This document shows, in pieces, positions 7,200-16,395 of a DNA stretch of 64,000 nucleotides (its first letter is position 1; every line of letters begins with the position of its first letter). Position numbers and translations under genes: made by a program. The DNA comes from an uncultured Gammaproteobacteria bacterium (lineage in GTDB: Bacteria; Pseudomonadota; Gammaproteobacteria; Pseudomonadales; Pseudohongiellaceae): contig CAJXRP010000005.1 of the NCBI GenBank assembly GCA_913060495.1, positions 1 through 64,000 on the forward strand, written 5' to 3'. Under the pieces are notes generated by a model. The model was not told the DNA's origin. It did no database searches and saw nothing but the letters and a program-made list of their open reading frames with translations.

Positions 7200-7319
7200 T
7201 TGAATATTATTGCTTACGCCCAATTTAAGAGCATCTTGGCATGCACAAACTACCCACTTCCAATAATAAATTTCAGCATCTTACAAATCATCAACAAACA
7301 AGAAAACGAATCAGAATAA

Positions 7320-9053
7320 ATGAATCAGAATAGCAAAACGACTAAATACCCAGAACTCGCAGCTGCGTTAAAGGATGTTAAGAGTTACTTTATCCTCGCG
7401 GGAGTGTTCAGTGCGGCAATCAATATACTGATGCTAGTTCCAGTAATTTATATGCTCCAAGTGTACGACCGGGTGATGTCCAGTGGCAGTTTATCCACTC
7501 TCACCATGCTAACTCTCCTCATGGCTGCCTTGCTAATTGCCATGGGTGGCTTCGAATGGGTTCGTTCAAGAATATTGATAAGTGCCAGTAACCGACTTGA
7601 AAAAAATCTCCGTAAACGTGTTTCAGAAGCTGCGTTCAAGAGCTCCCTAATATCAGGAGGCAAAAGTGGCGCTCAGCCCTTGTCCGACCTCTCGAGTCTT
7701 AGGCAATTTTTAACTGGCAATGGCCTCTTTGCCTTTTTCGATGCTCCTTGGTTTCCTATTTATGTAGCAATAATGTTCATGTTTCATCCCTGGTTCGGCG
7801 TCTCCGCCATCATAGCCGGAATCGTAATGGTTGCTCTGACCTACACCAATGAAATCATGACCAGCAAACGCTTGCAGGAAGCAAACGGGCTGGCAGGCAG
7901 AGTGTCTAGTCAACTAGGTGGCAGTCTGCGCAACGCCGAAGTCATTGCCGCCATGGGTATGGCAGATGATATAAGAAGCCGTCAGGAAGCCGACGCTGAC
8001 CAAGTATTAGTCTTGCAGACGGAAGCCAGCAGCAAGGCCGCAGTTGTTGCTAATATTTCCAAGTCATTTCGCATGATTACACAATCGCTGCTGCTAGGCA
8101 TGGGAGCGCTGCTCGCTCTTCAGGGACAGATTTCTCCGGGAATGGTCATCGCTGGCTCCTTACTGTTAGGCCGTGCGCTTGCTCCAATCGATCTATTAGT
8201 TGGTACATGGAAAGCCTTTTCTGTCGCTCGAGCACAATATGCACGATTAGGTGACTTACTACTTTCAGTTCCCGCTGAAAAAGAAACCATGAGCTTGCCC
8301 GCACCTGTTGGAAATCTAAGCGCAGAACAAGTTGTAGTGGTGCCTCCAGGCTCTCAGACAGCCGTAGTCAAAGGTGTAAGCTTACTGCTAGATGCTGGTG
8401 AGGTTTTGGGTATAGTCGGGCCTAGCGCCTCCGGAAAATCTTGCCTAGCTCGTGTCCTTTTAGGTATCTGGCCAGCTTATTCCGGCAATGTTCGCTTGGA
8501 CGGTGCTGATATTTTCGCTTGGGACAGAGCCGAACTAGGCCCCTACATAGGCTACCTTCCGCAAGACATTGAGTTGTTTGACGGCTCAATTTCTGAAAAT
8601 ATATCCCGGTTTGGCAAGCTCTCGCCCGAAAAAGTCGTGACTGCGGCCAAGCTCTCCGGTGTGCACGAGATGATCTTAAAGTTGCCCCAAGGCTATGACA
8701 CTCTCATTGGCGGGGCCGGTGGTGTTTTATCCGGTGGCCAGCGGCAACGAATAGGCCTTGCGCGAGCCGTGTACGGCAACCCGAAGTTGATGGTCTTGGA
8801 TGAGCCAAATTCCAATCTGGATGATCAGGGTGAGAAAGAACTGGTAGAGGCCATAAACAGAATTAAGCAATTGGGCTGCACGGTGATAGTAATCACCCAT
8901 CGCACAATGGTGTTGCAGTGTGTTGATAAAATACTGGTCATGAAAGACGGGCAGGCCGCAGCCTTTGGGCCGAAAGATCAGGTTCTTGCCAGTTTAATGG
9001 CGCCTCCCAAGGCCCCAGCACCGGCTATCGCCAGCGGCGGGAATGCCGCATAA
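7320..9053 (+). CDS. Type I secretion ABC exporter, PrtD-type permease/ATPase
   Basis: 577 residues, typical for the PrtD/RsaD group that lacks an N-terminal peptidase domain. An N-terminal six-helix exporter domain (about 20-310) is followed by an ABC ATPase. It has Walker A GPSASGKS (about 367), signature LSGGQRQR (about 470), Walker B LMVLDEP (about 490) and the switch histidine in VITHR. It energises one-step export from cytoplasm to exterior together with the HlyD-type and TolC-type proteins encoded directly downstream. The likely substrate is the surface protein at the contig start; such exporters are usually linked to their substrate. An 11-base direct repeat (GAATCAGAATA) straddles the ATG and no strong Shine-Dalgarno sequence is seen. 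Confidence 0.93.
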   Translation: MNQNSKTTKYPELAAALKDVKSYFILAGVFSAAINILMLVPVIYMLQVYDRVMSSGSLSTLTMLTLLMAALLIAMGGFEWVRSRILISASNRLEKNLRKRVSEAAFKSSLISGGKSGAQPLSDLSSLRQFLTGNGLFAFFDAPWFPIYVAIMFMFHPWFGVSAIIAGIVMVALTYTNEIMTSKRLQEANGLAGRVSSQLGGSLRNAEVIAAMGMADDIRSRQEADADQVLVLQTEASSKAAVVANISKSFRMITQSLLLGMGALLALQGQISPGMVIAGSLLLGRALAPIDLLVGTWKAFSVARAQYARLGDLLLSVPAEKETMSLPAPVGNLSAEQVVVVPPGSQTAVVKGVSLLLDAGEVLGIVGPSASGKSCLARVLLGIWPAYSGNVRLDGADIFAWDRAELGPYIGYLPQDIELFDGSISENISRFGKLSPEKVVTAAKLSGVHEMILKLPQGYDTLIGGAGGVLSGGQRQRIGLARAVYGNPKLMVLDEPNSNLDDQGEKELVEAINRIKQLGCTVIVITHRTMVLQCVDKILVMKDGQAAAFGPKDQVLASLMAPPKAPAPAIASGGNAA

Positions 9054-9112
9054 ACAGCTTTGCAACCAGAAACTAATTCTCACCACTTTACGGTGAACGC
9101 AGGAAAATAGTC

Positions 9113-10450
9113 GTGACTAAAGAAAATCTCCCCGAGCTAGAACCAGAACTAGCAGTACAAGTTTTGGCTGTCGATACCAGCATGGAGACACCAAGGAGAG
9201 TAGGTTTTTTTATTTTCTTCCTAGTGTTTGGCGTCTTTGGATTCTGGTCAGCATTCGCGCCATTGGATGGCGCCGCCAGAGCGTCGGGCTTAGTAACCGT
9301 CGAGTCCTACAAAAAAGTCATTCAACACCTAGAGGGCGGCATAGTCAGCCAGATTCTAGTAAATAATGGCGACGTTGTTGCGGCTGGCGACCCACTATTG
9401 ATTTTGGATAACACGCAATCACTTGCTCAGTTGCAGATTACCAAATCACAGTTTGTGGCTCTAAAAGCAAGAGAGGCACGCCTTCTGGCTGAGAGCAGTG
9501 GTATCGAGTCAATTTCAACTCCCGCTGTGCTCTTGCAAGCCGAATTTAACGCCGCCGCCGAGATAGCCTCGGAAAGACAAATTTTTCTCGCCCGCAAGGC
9601 TGCACGTGAAGGGGAAGTGGAAGTCCTGGCACAACGTGAAGACCAACTTGAATCTCGGGTCACCGGGCTTGAAGCGCTGCGCACCAGCAAGCTCGAACTA
9701 GCAGCCTCGTTCTCGGATGAGCTTGTAGATGTAGAAGCGCTGCTAGAGCAGGGCTTCTCAGACAAGCAAAAATTCCGGGAGCTACAGCGCAGCTATTCCT
9801 CTTACACGGGCGAGGCTGCCGATCTGACCGCCAACATCTCCTCAACAGAAATGCAAATTGGTGAAACCCGACTACAGATATTACAACAGAATAAAGATTT
9901 TCTTAACGAAGTAGTCAGCGAGCTTGGCGAAGTACGCACTGCTCTTAGGGATGTCCAAGAGCGCATGATTGCCTTGCAGGACATTGTCAGCCGAACGTCC
10001 ATTACGGCGCCGACAGATGGCATTGTCAATGGGCTACAAGTTCATACTGTGGGGGCCGTGATAAGGCCCGGCGTCGATATTGCCGAAGTGGTACCGCAGT
10101 TCGATAACCTAATTATCGAAGCAAATGTTGCGCCTATCGATATTGACCGAGTCACACAAGGGCAGGAAGCCACTATCAGCTTTTCTGCTTTTAGCAGCGG
10201 CTTGGTGCCCACTATTTACGGGAGCGTCATAGGCATTTCTGCTGACCGTCTGATAGATCAAAATACGGGAGCCCCTTACTATCTTGCTCGCGTAGAAGTC
10301 ACACAAGAGGGGATGGCGGATATGGGTGACCTGGTTCTTGTTCCGGGCATGCCGGCCGAGGTATTTATTAATACTGGCTCACGGACCTTTCTTCAGTATC
10401 TTTTCAAACCATTTACCACTGCTCTCAGCCGCAGCTTTATCGAAGACTAG
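9113..10450 (+). CDS. HlyD-family membrane fusion protein of the T1SS
   Basis: 445 residues: a short cytoplasmic N-terminus, one membrane helix (about 29-50), the HlyD signature around residues 60-100 (EGGIVSQILV in the lipoyl half-motif), a long alpha-hairpin/coiled coil (about 110-300) and a beta-barrel domain with the second lipoyl half (SRTSITAPTDGIVNGL). It bridges the inner-membrane ABC exporter and the TolC-type channel. Translation starts at GTG 9113, preceded by AGGAAAA at a good distance. The 59-base gap to the exporter gene and the 6-base gap to the next gene indicate one operon. Confidence 0.93.
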   Translation: MTKENLPELEPELAVQVLAVDTSMETPRRVGFFIFFLVFGVFGFWSAFAPLDGAARASGLVTVESYKKVIQHLEGGIVSQILVNNGDVVAAGDPLLILDNTQSLAQLQITKSQFVALKAREARLLAESSGIESISTPAVLLQAEFNAAAEIASERQIFLARKAAREGEVEVLAQREDQLESRVTGLEALRTSKLELAASFSDELVDVEALLEQGFSDKQKFRELQRSYSSYTGEAADLTANISSTEMQIGETRLQILQQNKDFLNEVVSELGEVRTALRDVQERMIALQDIVSRTSITAPTDGIVNGLQVHTVGAVIRPGVDIAEVVPQFDNLIIEANVAPIDIDRVTQGQEATISFSAFSSGLVPTIYGSVIGISADRLIDQNTGAPYYLARVEVTQEGMADMGDLVLVPGMPAEVFINTGSRTFLQYLFKPFTTALSRSFIED

Positions 10451-10456
10451 GCGAAC

Positions 10457-11809
10457 ATGAAAGAATCTCTCAGACGGCTTTTTAGTTTAGGCTTGCTTGG
10501 CCTGGTGGCTAGCATTTCACTCTCGGGCATCGCCCAGGAATTTGAATCTATTGAAAAGTCCGGGACGACCCTGGAAGACTTCTTTACCGCCGCCATCGAA
10601 TTCAGCCCACAGCTTAGAATCGCCGAGGAGGGTTTGAATATTGGCTCAGCGCGCAGACGCGCCGCCAACGGCAGACTGCTTCCACAGCTTTCAGCCCAGG
10701 CCAGCATGTCCGACAACCGTCAGGAAACATCTGTGCAGAGCCAGTCTTTTGATGGCAGTCGTTACTCCGTGCAATTAAGTCAGGTACTGTTCAATTGGCA
10801 GGCCTATTCGGCACGCAGCGCAGCCTATCTGGTAGAAGATCAGCTTGAGGCAGAATACTACAGTGAACTAGGCAGCCTGCTGACGGAGGTAGCTGAGAAA
10901 TACTTCAATGTATTGCAGGCAGATGATGCCCTGAGCTCCATCGCCTCTGAGCTTGATGCGGTGAGTAATCAGCTGGATCAGATTCAAAACCTCTACGAGC
11001 GACAGATGACTCAGATCACCGATCTGTATCAGGCACAGGCCAGCCTCGCGGCGGTAGAAGGGCAGCAACTGCAATTGCAGAGTGAGCTGGCGCTGGCGAA
11101 GGAAGCGCTCTATTCAGTAAGTGGACTCAATAGCGATGGGCTGTACCGCTTAAAACCTGATCTGACGATCCCGCCTTTGGAGAACAGTATTGCCTACTGG
11201 GTTAACCAGGCTAAGAAAAACAATCACCTGATTAAAGCCCGGGAATTTGCCGTTCGCGCCGCTGACAAACGTGTCGATGAACGCCGCGGTGCCTATATGC
11301 CGCAGGTTAGCCTGATTGCACAGCGGCAGAATTCGAACCTTGGTTTCCAGAATACGCTTATTAACGATACCGATACTACCTATCTAGGCTTGGATGTCAG
11401 CATCCCGCTGTATGCAGGCGGCAGCAACAAGGCCGCCGTGAGCGAGGCAGCCAGCCAACACCGAATCGCTGAGAGTGAGCTACGCCAGGTGCAATTAGAG
11501 GCTAGCGCGCAGGTGCGCTCGGCCTATTTACAGGTGCAATCGGCTGAAACGCTTATTGCCGCAGCAGAGAAACTGGTTGAGTCCACTACCTTGTCATCGA
11601 CTGCGATGCAAAGGGGTTTCGAGCTGGGCGCAGTTACCAGTGTAGATGTGCTTATTGCTCTACGAGACCAGTTCCGGTCGCAGCGCGACTTGCAAGCAAC
11701 ACGCTACAACCACGTTAAATATCTGCTTCTACTGAAAAGAGAAACTGGCTTACTGAGTGCTGATGACATGCTCGAAGTGGGTAGCTGGTTAGAATCACCA
11801 GGTCCGTAA
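10457..11809 (+). CDS. TolC-family outer-membrane channel of the T1SS
   Basis: 450 residues with a signal peptide (cleavage near IAQ-EF, about residue 27) and two OEP repeats. Each consists of long helices rich in Ala/Gln/Leu plus short strands (for example VQLSQVLFNW and LGLDVSIPLYAGG), the internal duplication typical of TolC-type trimers. It forms the outer-membrane duct for the type I exporter. It starts six bases after the hlyD-type stop, so it belongs to the same transcript. Confidence 0.93.
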   Translation: MKESLRRLFSLGLLGLVASISLSGIAQEFESIEKSGTTLEDFFTAAIEFSPQLRIAEEGLNIGSARRRAANGRLLPQLSAQASMSDNRQETSVQSQSFDGSRYSVQLSQVLFNWQAYSARSAAYLVEDQLEAEYYSELGSLLTEVAEKYFNVLQADDALSSIASELDAVSNQLDQIQNLYERQMTQITDLYQAQASLAAVEGQQLQLQSELALAKEALYSVSGLNSDGLYRLKPDLTIPPLENSIAYWVNQAKKNNHLIKAREFAVRAADKRVDERRGAYMPQVSLIAQRQNSNLGFQNTLINDTDTTYLGLDVSIPLYAGGSNKAAVSEAASQHRIAESELRQVQLEASAQVRSAYLQVQSAETLIAAAEKLVESTTLSSTAMQRGFELGAVTSVDVLIALRDQFRSQRDLQATRYNHVKYLLLLKRETGLLSADDMLEVGSWLESPGP

Positions 11810-11815
11810 TCTGCC

Positions 11816-12343
11816 ATGTTGGAGCTTCGCCGCCTTACCTCAGAATACATTGAAGCTGAAGACCGCTTCCGACTCACCGGTGAAGATGAAGCAGGAAACA
11901 CCATCAGTCTATGGCTCACCCAAAGACTCTCGCAACGCTTGATCAGTTATTTACTTGCCGCTGTTTCTAATTCTTCAATTGAAGCCGCCCAAAACTTCAT
12001 GCAGGACGATAGCGCTGGCAATCTTCTACAGGAGTTTGCTCAACAGGCTGCTACGGCGGAACTAGCTCCAGAACAGGCTGTGGACAGCACGCTCAGTAGC
12101 CAGAACTGGCTAGTGGAAGAAGTCGATATTAATCAGGACACAGAGTGTAATGTTGGGCTTATCTTTAAAAAAGAGGGTGTTGAAAACGCAGCCATAAGTT
12201 TTGAATCCCAACAGCTTCGACAGTGGTTGAGCATCGTGCGTAATCAATGGATCCAGGCTCAGTGGCCTATGGGTATTTGGCCTAACTGGATGGCTGGACA
12301 AGATGAGCCGGCAATTCTAAGCACAGAAAGCCCCGTTCATTAA
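11816..12343 (+). CDS. Unknown 175-residue protein, last gene of the T1SS operon
   Basis: I do not recognise this family. The protein is soluble-looking, acidic, with no signal peptide or membrane segment. It begins LRRLTSEYIEAEDRFRLTG, followed by short strands and helices and a tryptophan-rich end (WIQAQWPMGIWPNW). It starts six bases after the TolC-type stop, so it is surely co-transcribed with the exporter. A cytoplasmic accessory or chaperone-like role in T1SS export is a guess from position only. Its TAA stop overlaps the stop of the convergent PIG-L gene by two bases (the 3' ends share 12340-12343). Confidence 0.8.
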   Translation: MLELRRLTSEYIEAEDRFRLTGEDEAGNTISLWLTQRLSQRLISYLLAAVSNSSIEAAQNFMQDDSAGNLLQEFAQQAATAELAPEQAVDSTLSSQNWLVEEVDINQDTECNVGLIFKKEGVENAAISFESQQLRQWLSIVRNQWIQAQWPMGIWPNWMAGQDEPAILSTESPVH

Positions 12344-13089
12344 AAATACAGATCCACTATCTCGTGGGTCACGTCCTTTAGAGATCGTTGCAGTTGCTGA
12401 TTTGAAAAATGATAAAACCCTTCGGCGTGGCTAACCTCTGGCCCCAGTGTGAAGGTTCTTCCTTTGTCCAGTGACACCACCAAATCCTCATAATTGTTCT
12501 CACTATTCTGACTGCCGTAAATAGCCATTAGCGCTTTCTTATTTTGCTGTTGCTTGCTTATATCTATGAGCAGATTTATCGGATTTTGCACACCTATTTC
12601 ATAACTGTAGGTTGCCGGACAAATTGCCTGTTCAACACTTTGCAAGGCCGACCAGACGAGCTGGGCAGCCATTCTATGATCAGGATGCAATTCCAGCGGG
12701 CCGGGCAGGAAAACACTTGCCGGGGCAATATCTTCAATGGTTTTAGTAATTCGGCTGACCAATTCCCTATGCAGGCTAAGACCCCGGTCTGGCTCTTCCC
12801 AGAGTTGCAATGAGCGCGTACCGAGCATAGCTGCAGCTTGCTGAATTTCCTTTCTGCGAACGTCAACTAGATCCTCACTCTCTCCACCAAGCGCGCCATC
12901 GGTCAATACCACGATGTGGGTGTCCACACCTTCATCTCGAGCCTTGAGCAGGCTGCCTCCCATACCATAGGTCTCATCGTCGGCATGGGGTGCAAACACC
13001 AGCCAGGGGCCTAGGGGCAGTGGAGACGTCTCGAAGGGAGCAAGTCTATGCTCTGGATTTAGCTCTGGGTTTGTATCTGTGTTTGGCAT
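12340..13089 (-). CDS. PIG-L (LmbE-like) family deacetylase
   Basis: 249 residues. The zinc-binding motifs of the PIG-L family are plain: PHADDE (residues 34-39) near the N-terminus and HPDHR (about 135). The family removes acetyl groups from N-acetylglucosaminyl-type substrates. It lies divergent from the Wzm/Wzt exporter pair with 146 bases between them, so a role in trimming an exported glycan or its lipid-linked precursor is plausible but inferred. No signal peptide is seen, so it should act in the cytoplasm. Confidence 0.88.
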   Translation of the reverse strand: MPNTDTNPELNPEHRLAPFETSPLPLGPWLVFAPHADDETYGMGGSLLKARDEGVDTHIVVLTDGALGGESEDLVDVRRKEIQQAAAMLGTRSLQLWEEPDRGLSLHRELVSRITKTIEDIAPASVFLPGPLELHPDHRMAAQLVWSALQSVEQAICPATYSYEIGVQNPINLLIDISKQQQNKKALMAIYGSQNSENNYEDLVVSLDKGRTFTLGPEVSHAEGFYHFSNQQLQRSLKDVTHEIVDLYF

Positions 13090-13235
13090 AGAGGGGCAGT
13101 ATAGAGCAGCTAGTTAAATTTTTCTGAAGCCGCGATTATAAGGGCTTGCAGCTCTATTTTTTAGTCTTTTTAGGCGATTCGTGGTTAAATTCGCAGCCTC
13201 AATATTGAACAAAACCACACGAAACCGGATCGAGA

Positions 13236-14042
13236 ATGTTACTAACGCTGCTGCGTGAATGGATGATGACCCCTTTCACCCATTACCGACTCTTCCATAA
13301 TTTCACCAAGCAGGACTTTCTTGCGCAGTTCACGGCATCGATTGGCGGATTCTTGTGGTTAATTATCACGCCCATCATCCACATTATGATTTATACCTTC
13401 GTGTTTGGTGTTCTGTTTGGCATGCGCCCAGCTGCAGGTTTTGAAGAGAGTACCTTTGTCGTATTCATGATGGTTGGCTATTTGCCTTGGTTTGCCTTTG
13501 CCGATGCCATCGGTAAATCTACCGGGCTGCTAATAGAGAAGGCGCCACTAATTACCAAGGTGAAATTTCCAGTCCAGATTATTCCTGTGGTTGGCTCGAT
13601 CATTCCTTACTTAACACATGCAATCGGCTTCGGTCTGTTGCTAGTATATTTAGCTTTCCAGGGTTACTTAAACTGGATGTGGTTCTATCTTCCGTTTATT
13701 TTCTTTTTTCAGTTTTTGTTTGCACTAGGCTTGGTAGCGATTCTATCGGCGCTGAGTGTCTTCCTCAGAGACTTACAACAGCTAGTCGGACTAGGAATAA
13801 CGGTTTGGTTTTTCCTAACCCCGATAATTTGGCCAATATCTATAATCGAAGATGAAGCACAGCAAAATGTATTCTTGCTTAACCCTATGCATAGTTTTGT
13901 TAGCCTGTATCGGGAGATTGTTCTTCAAGGTCAGGTAACGTTTATCTATCTGCAGATAATTATTCCAGTATCGCTGATAGTTTATTTCTTTGGTGGTTGG
14001 CTATTCATGAAAATCAAACAGGCGTTTGGCGATGTGCTGTAA
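13236..14042 (+). CDS. wzm: ABC-2 type polysaccharide export permease (Wzm-like)
   Basis: 268 residues with six predicted membrane helices and the ABC-2 fold of O-antigen/teichoic-acid exporters (for example FLWLIITPIIHIMIYTFVFG near residue 40 and a WFFLTPIIWP motif near residue 195). It forms the membrane channel for an undecaprenyl-linked glycan and pairs with the ATPase gene that follows 26 bases later. The symbol is by family; the exact glycan is unknown. No glycosyltransferase genes lie on either side. Confidence 0.88.
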   Translation: MLLTLLREWMMTPFTHYRLFHNFTKQDFLAQFTASIGGFLWLIITPIIHIMIYTFVFGVLFGMRPAAGFEESTFVVFMMVGYLPWFAFADAIGKSTGLLIEKAPLITKVKFPVQIIPVVGSIIPYLTHAIGFGLLLVYLAFQGYLNWMWFYLPFIFFFQFLFALGLVAILSALSVFLRDLQQLVGLGITVWFFLTPIIWPISIIEDEAQQNVFLLNPMHSFVSLYREIVLQGQVTFIYLQIIIPVSLIVYFFGGWLFMKIKQAFGDVL

Positions 14043-14068
14043 CTTAGTTTTAGGTAGGGAGCGCTAAA

Positions 14069-15286
14069 GTGCCTCGCGTATCCGTTCAAAACCTGAATAA
14101 GGACTTTAAGATTTACGAGCGACCGCAGGACAGGTTGTTCGAAATTATTCAGCGCAAACAACGACACCAATTATTTCATGTACTCAGTGACATATCCTTT
14201 GCGGTGCCTGATGGAAAGAGCCTAGGCATCATTGGTGACAACGGCGCTGGTAAATCAACCCTGCTAAAGCTCTTGGTCGGCACTCTGCAGCCCACCAGTG
14301 GTGAAATCACTATCGACGGGCAGGTTGCAGCACTCTTGGAATTGGGAGCGGGTTTTCACCCTGAGTTTACCGGCCGCAAAAATATCTACCTCAATGCAGC
14401 GCTATTGGGTGTACCCGATGACAACATTGCAGAACTGGAGAAAGATATTATTGCCTTCTCCGAACTCGACTATTTCATCGATAGGCCGGTTAAGACTTAC
14501 TCTTCTGGCATGTATGTGCGTCTCGCATTTTCCATCGCGACGATGGTTAGACCGGACATTCTGGTTATCGATGAGGCATTGTCCGTTGGCGACATGGCAT
14601 TTCAGAAGAAGTGCGTGCAGCGCATGAACGAATTTAGAGAGCAGCAGAAAACCATGGTGTTCTGTAGTCACTCGATGTTCCACGTACAAGAACTCTGTGA
14701 TATCGCGATCTGGTTAGACAAGGGAAGCATTCGGGAGATTGGCGACAGCGACAAGGTCGTTGGACACTACGAAGACTTCTGCAACAACAAGAAAACCTAC
14801 AACAGCATTCGGGAAGATATACCCGAAGAACTGCGCGCCGCAGAAGTTGCAAAAGAGCAGGACACACAGGACTGCCGTATCAACTCCATGGCAGTAAGGT
14901 CACTAGACGGCACTGACATCACCACGATCGAGCCACTAAGCGATGTGCTTCTAGAAATGGAAGTCGAGGTTTTAGTAGACAATATGGAGGGACATTTCGG
15001 TTTTGCCTTCATGAGGTCTGCCGAGGAGCCAATCGCTTCCTTCCTAACTACGAATGACGATGAGATTGAGATAGGCTCGTTCTCCAAAGGTGATGTTTTC
15101 AAAGTATCACTAGTAGTCGAGAAGGTTGCCATGCGGGTAGGGGAGTTCTACGCGCTGGGTGGGCTTGCGGACAAGAGCGGCTTGCTCTGGTATGAGACCA
15201 AGTTCAGCAAGCTCCTATCCATGAAGCCGAACAAGGGTGTGGGGCCGATGATCATGAAATGCATGTGGCAGTTAGACAAAGACTAA
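14069..15286 (+). CDS. wzt: ABC polysaccharide exporter ATPase with C-terminal glycan-binding domain (Wzt-like)
   Basis: 405 residues. The ATPase domain (about 1-240) has Walker A GDNGAGKS, signature YSSGMYVRLAFSIA and Walker B ILVIDEAL. After a helical linker, residues about 265-405 form a beta-rich extension like the Wzt C-terminal domain that recognises the capped end of the O-polysaccharide chain. GTG start at 14069 with GGGAG upstream. Together with Wzm it flips a finished glycan across the inner membrane. Its stop is nine bases from the convergent gspK stop, with no terminator visible between. Confidence 0.9.
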   Translation: MPRVSVQNLNKDFKIYERPQDRLFEIIQRKQRHQLFHVLSDISFAVPDGKSLGIIGDNGAGKSTLLKLLVGTLQPTSGEITIDGQVAALLELGAGFHPEFTGRKNIYLNAALLGVPDDNIAELEKDIIAFSELDYFIDRPVKTYSSGMYVRLAFSIATMVRPDILVIDEALSVGDMAFQKKCVQRMNEFREQQKTMVFCSHSMFHVQELCDIAIWLDKGSIREIGDSDKVVGHYEDFCNNKKTYNSIREDIPEELRAAEVAKEQDTQDCRINSMAVRSLDGTDITTIEPLSDVLLEMEVEVLVDNMEGHFGFAFMRSAEEPIASFLTTNDDEIEIGSFSKGDVFKVSLVVEKVAMRVGEFYALGGLADKSGLLWYETKFSKLLSMKPNKGVGPMIMKCMWQLDKD

Positions 15287-15295
15287 GTCGCCTTA

Positions 15296-16390
15296 CTAGA
15301 GCTCGATCCCGTACTGTTCCACCCTCGCTTTCGCTGTCTCAGGCAACATGCCGTAAGGGTCAACCTTGTAGATTCTCGGTAAGGCATTGCCGCTTCGGAT
15401 TTCTACGATCTCCATATAGGCTTGCCGCACCTTGTCCTCTGGCGCAACTGTGTCCTCGTCGATCTCTTGAATAGTTGATGACTGGCCTGTTAGTGCAGAG
15501 CCAATGAACTCCTGTTTGGGATAGACAAAGATAGAATAGATATTGCTAGTTTGAGTGCCCATCCACGGAGTGAGTTCCACTAAGTTCTCTAAAGGCACTA
15601 TCTCGGCAATCTCTGCACGATTGCTAATGTCTTCCCGTTCTCTGTAGGCGATGATAGTTTCGATAAGCTCATCGTCCAAGCCCGGCAGGAGCCGCATCGC
15701 TTCTCGAGTCGCCACATTCAAGTTTACCGTTCGCCCATTGCCGTAGATGGTGAATGCTGCATCTAAGTTGATGCCTTCAAACAATTCGGCAAAACCACGT
15801 ACGTGTAGAATCTCTTCTACCGTGTCGAGCTCGGGGTTGTTGCGGGGAACATAGGCCTGCTCCAATTCCAGATAGTAATCCTTCTCAGCACCGTTTAGTC
15901 CTTCCAGATCATTCAGGTCGGTCCAATCAGTCCAGGCTGCGAGTAGGTCTTGTACCTCTTCTGGGTCGGCGTCTTCACCACCCAGTAATTTCTCAATGAG
16001 CAGCTGCATGTTGCGGCGTGGAATTCGATTTAAGTTGATCTTACCTGCATGGTCGTAGATACGAACCACCATGTTCTCAGGAGCTGCGTAGTTTAACTCC
16101 AGCGCCTCTCCATCGAAGCGGTAAGCGGGGGTTAGAATTTCGCCTTCTTCACTTTCCTCTACTTGCTGATCGATAGGTGTTGGCATACGTTCTAGCATGA
16201 GCTCCATCTCGGCAAAATTAACCGTAGCCATTAGCTGAGCCCACTCCTGACTAGCGTCGCGATTGTGTGCCGCCGTCTGCGCAGATAATCTTACTTTGCC
16301 TGCCATCGCCGTTACTAGTACCGTTAATAACACCGCCGTCCATAGGACGATGATTATGACTGAGCCAGTTTGTTTAGAATATTTTCCCAT
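15296..16390 (-). CDS. gspK: Type II secretion minor pseudopilin GspK
   Basis: Using the ATG at 16390 the protein has 364 residues (a TTG at 16399, overlapping the gspJ stop, would add three). It has the GspK-type leader (KQTG-SVIIIVLW) in which the usual Glu5 is absent, a normal feature of GspK, then one hydrophobic helix and a large periplasmic domain. That domain includes two helix-hairpin-helix/SAM-like segments (INLNRIPRRN, VNLNVATREAM). GspK caps the pseudopilus with GspI and GspJ. It is the last gene of the operon. Confidence 0.92.
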   Translation of the reverse strand: MGKYSKQTGSVIIIVLWTAVLLTVLVTAMAGKVRLSAQTAAHNRDASQEWAQLMATVNFAEMELMLERMPTPIDQQVEESEEGEILTPAYRFDGEALELNYAAPENMVVRIYDHAGKINLNRIPRRNMQLLIEKLLGGEDADPEEVQDLLAAWTDWTDLNDLEGLNGAEKDYYLELEQAYVPRNNPELDTVEEILHVRGFAELFEGINLDAAFTIYGNGRTVNLNVATREAMRLLPGLDDELIETIIAYREREDISNRAEIAEIVPLENLVELTPWMGTQTSNIYSIFVYPKQEFIGSALTGQSSTIQEIDEDTVAPEDKVRQAYMEIVEIRSGNALPRIYKVDPYGMLPETAKARVEQYGIEL

Positions 16391-16395
16391 ACTAA

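Noticed and set aside
9080-9096. TCACC/GGTGA inverted repeat before the hlyD-type gene considered as a further Crp site
   Set aside because: The half-sites are in the inverted order (TCAC first, GTGA second) with a 7-base centre, so it does not fit the Crp operator.
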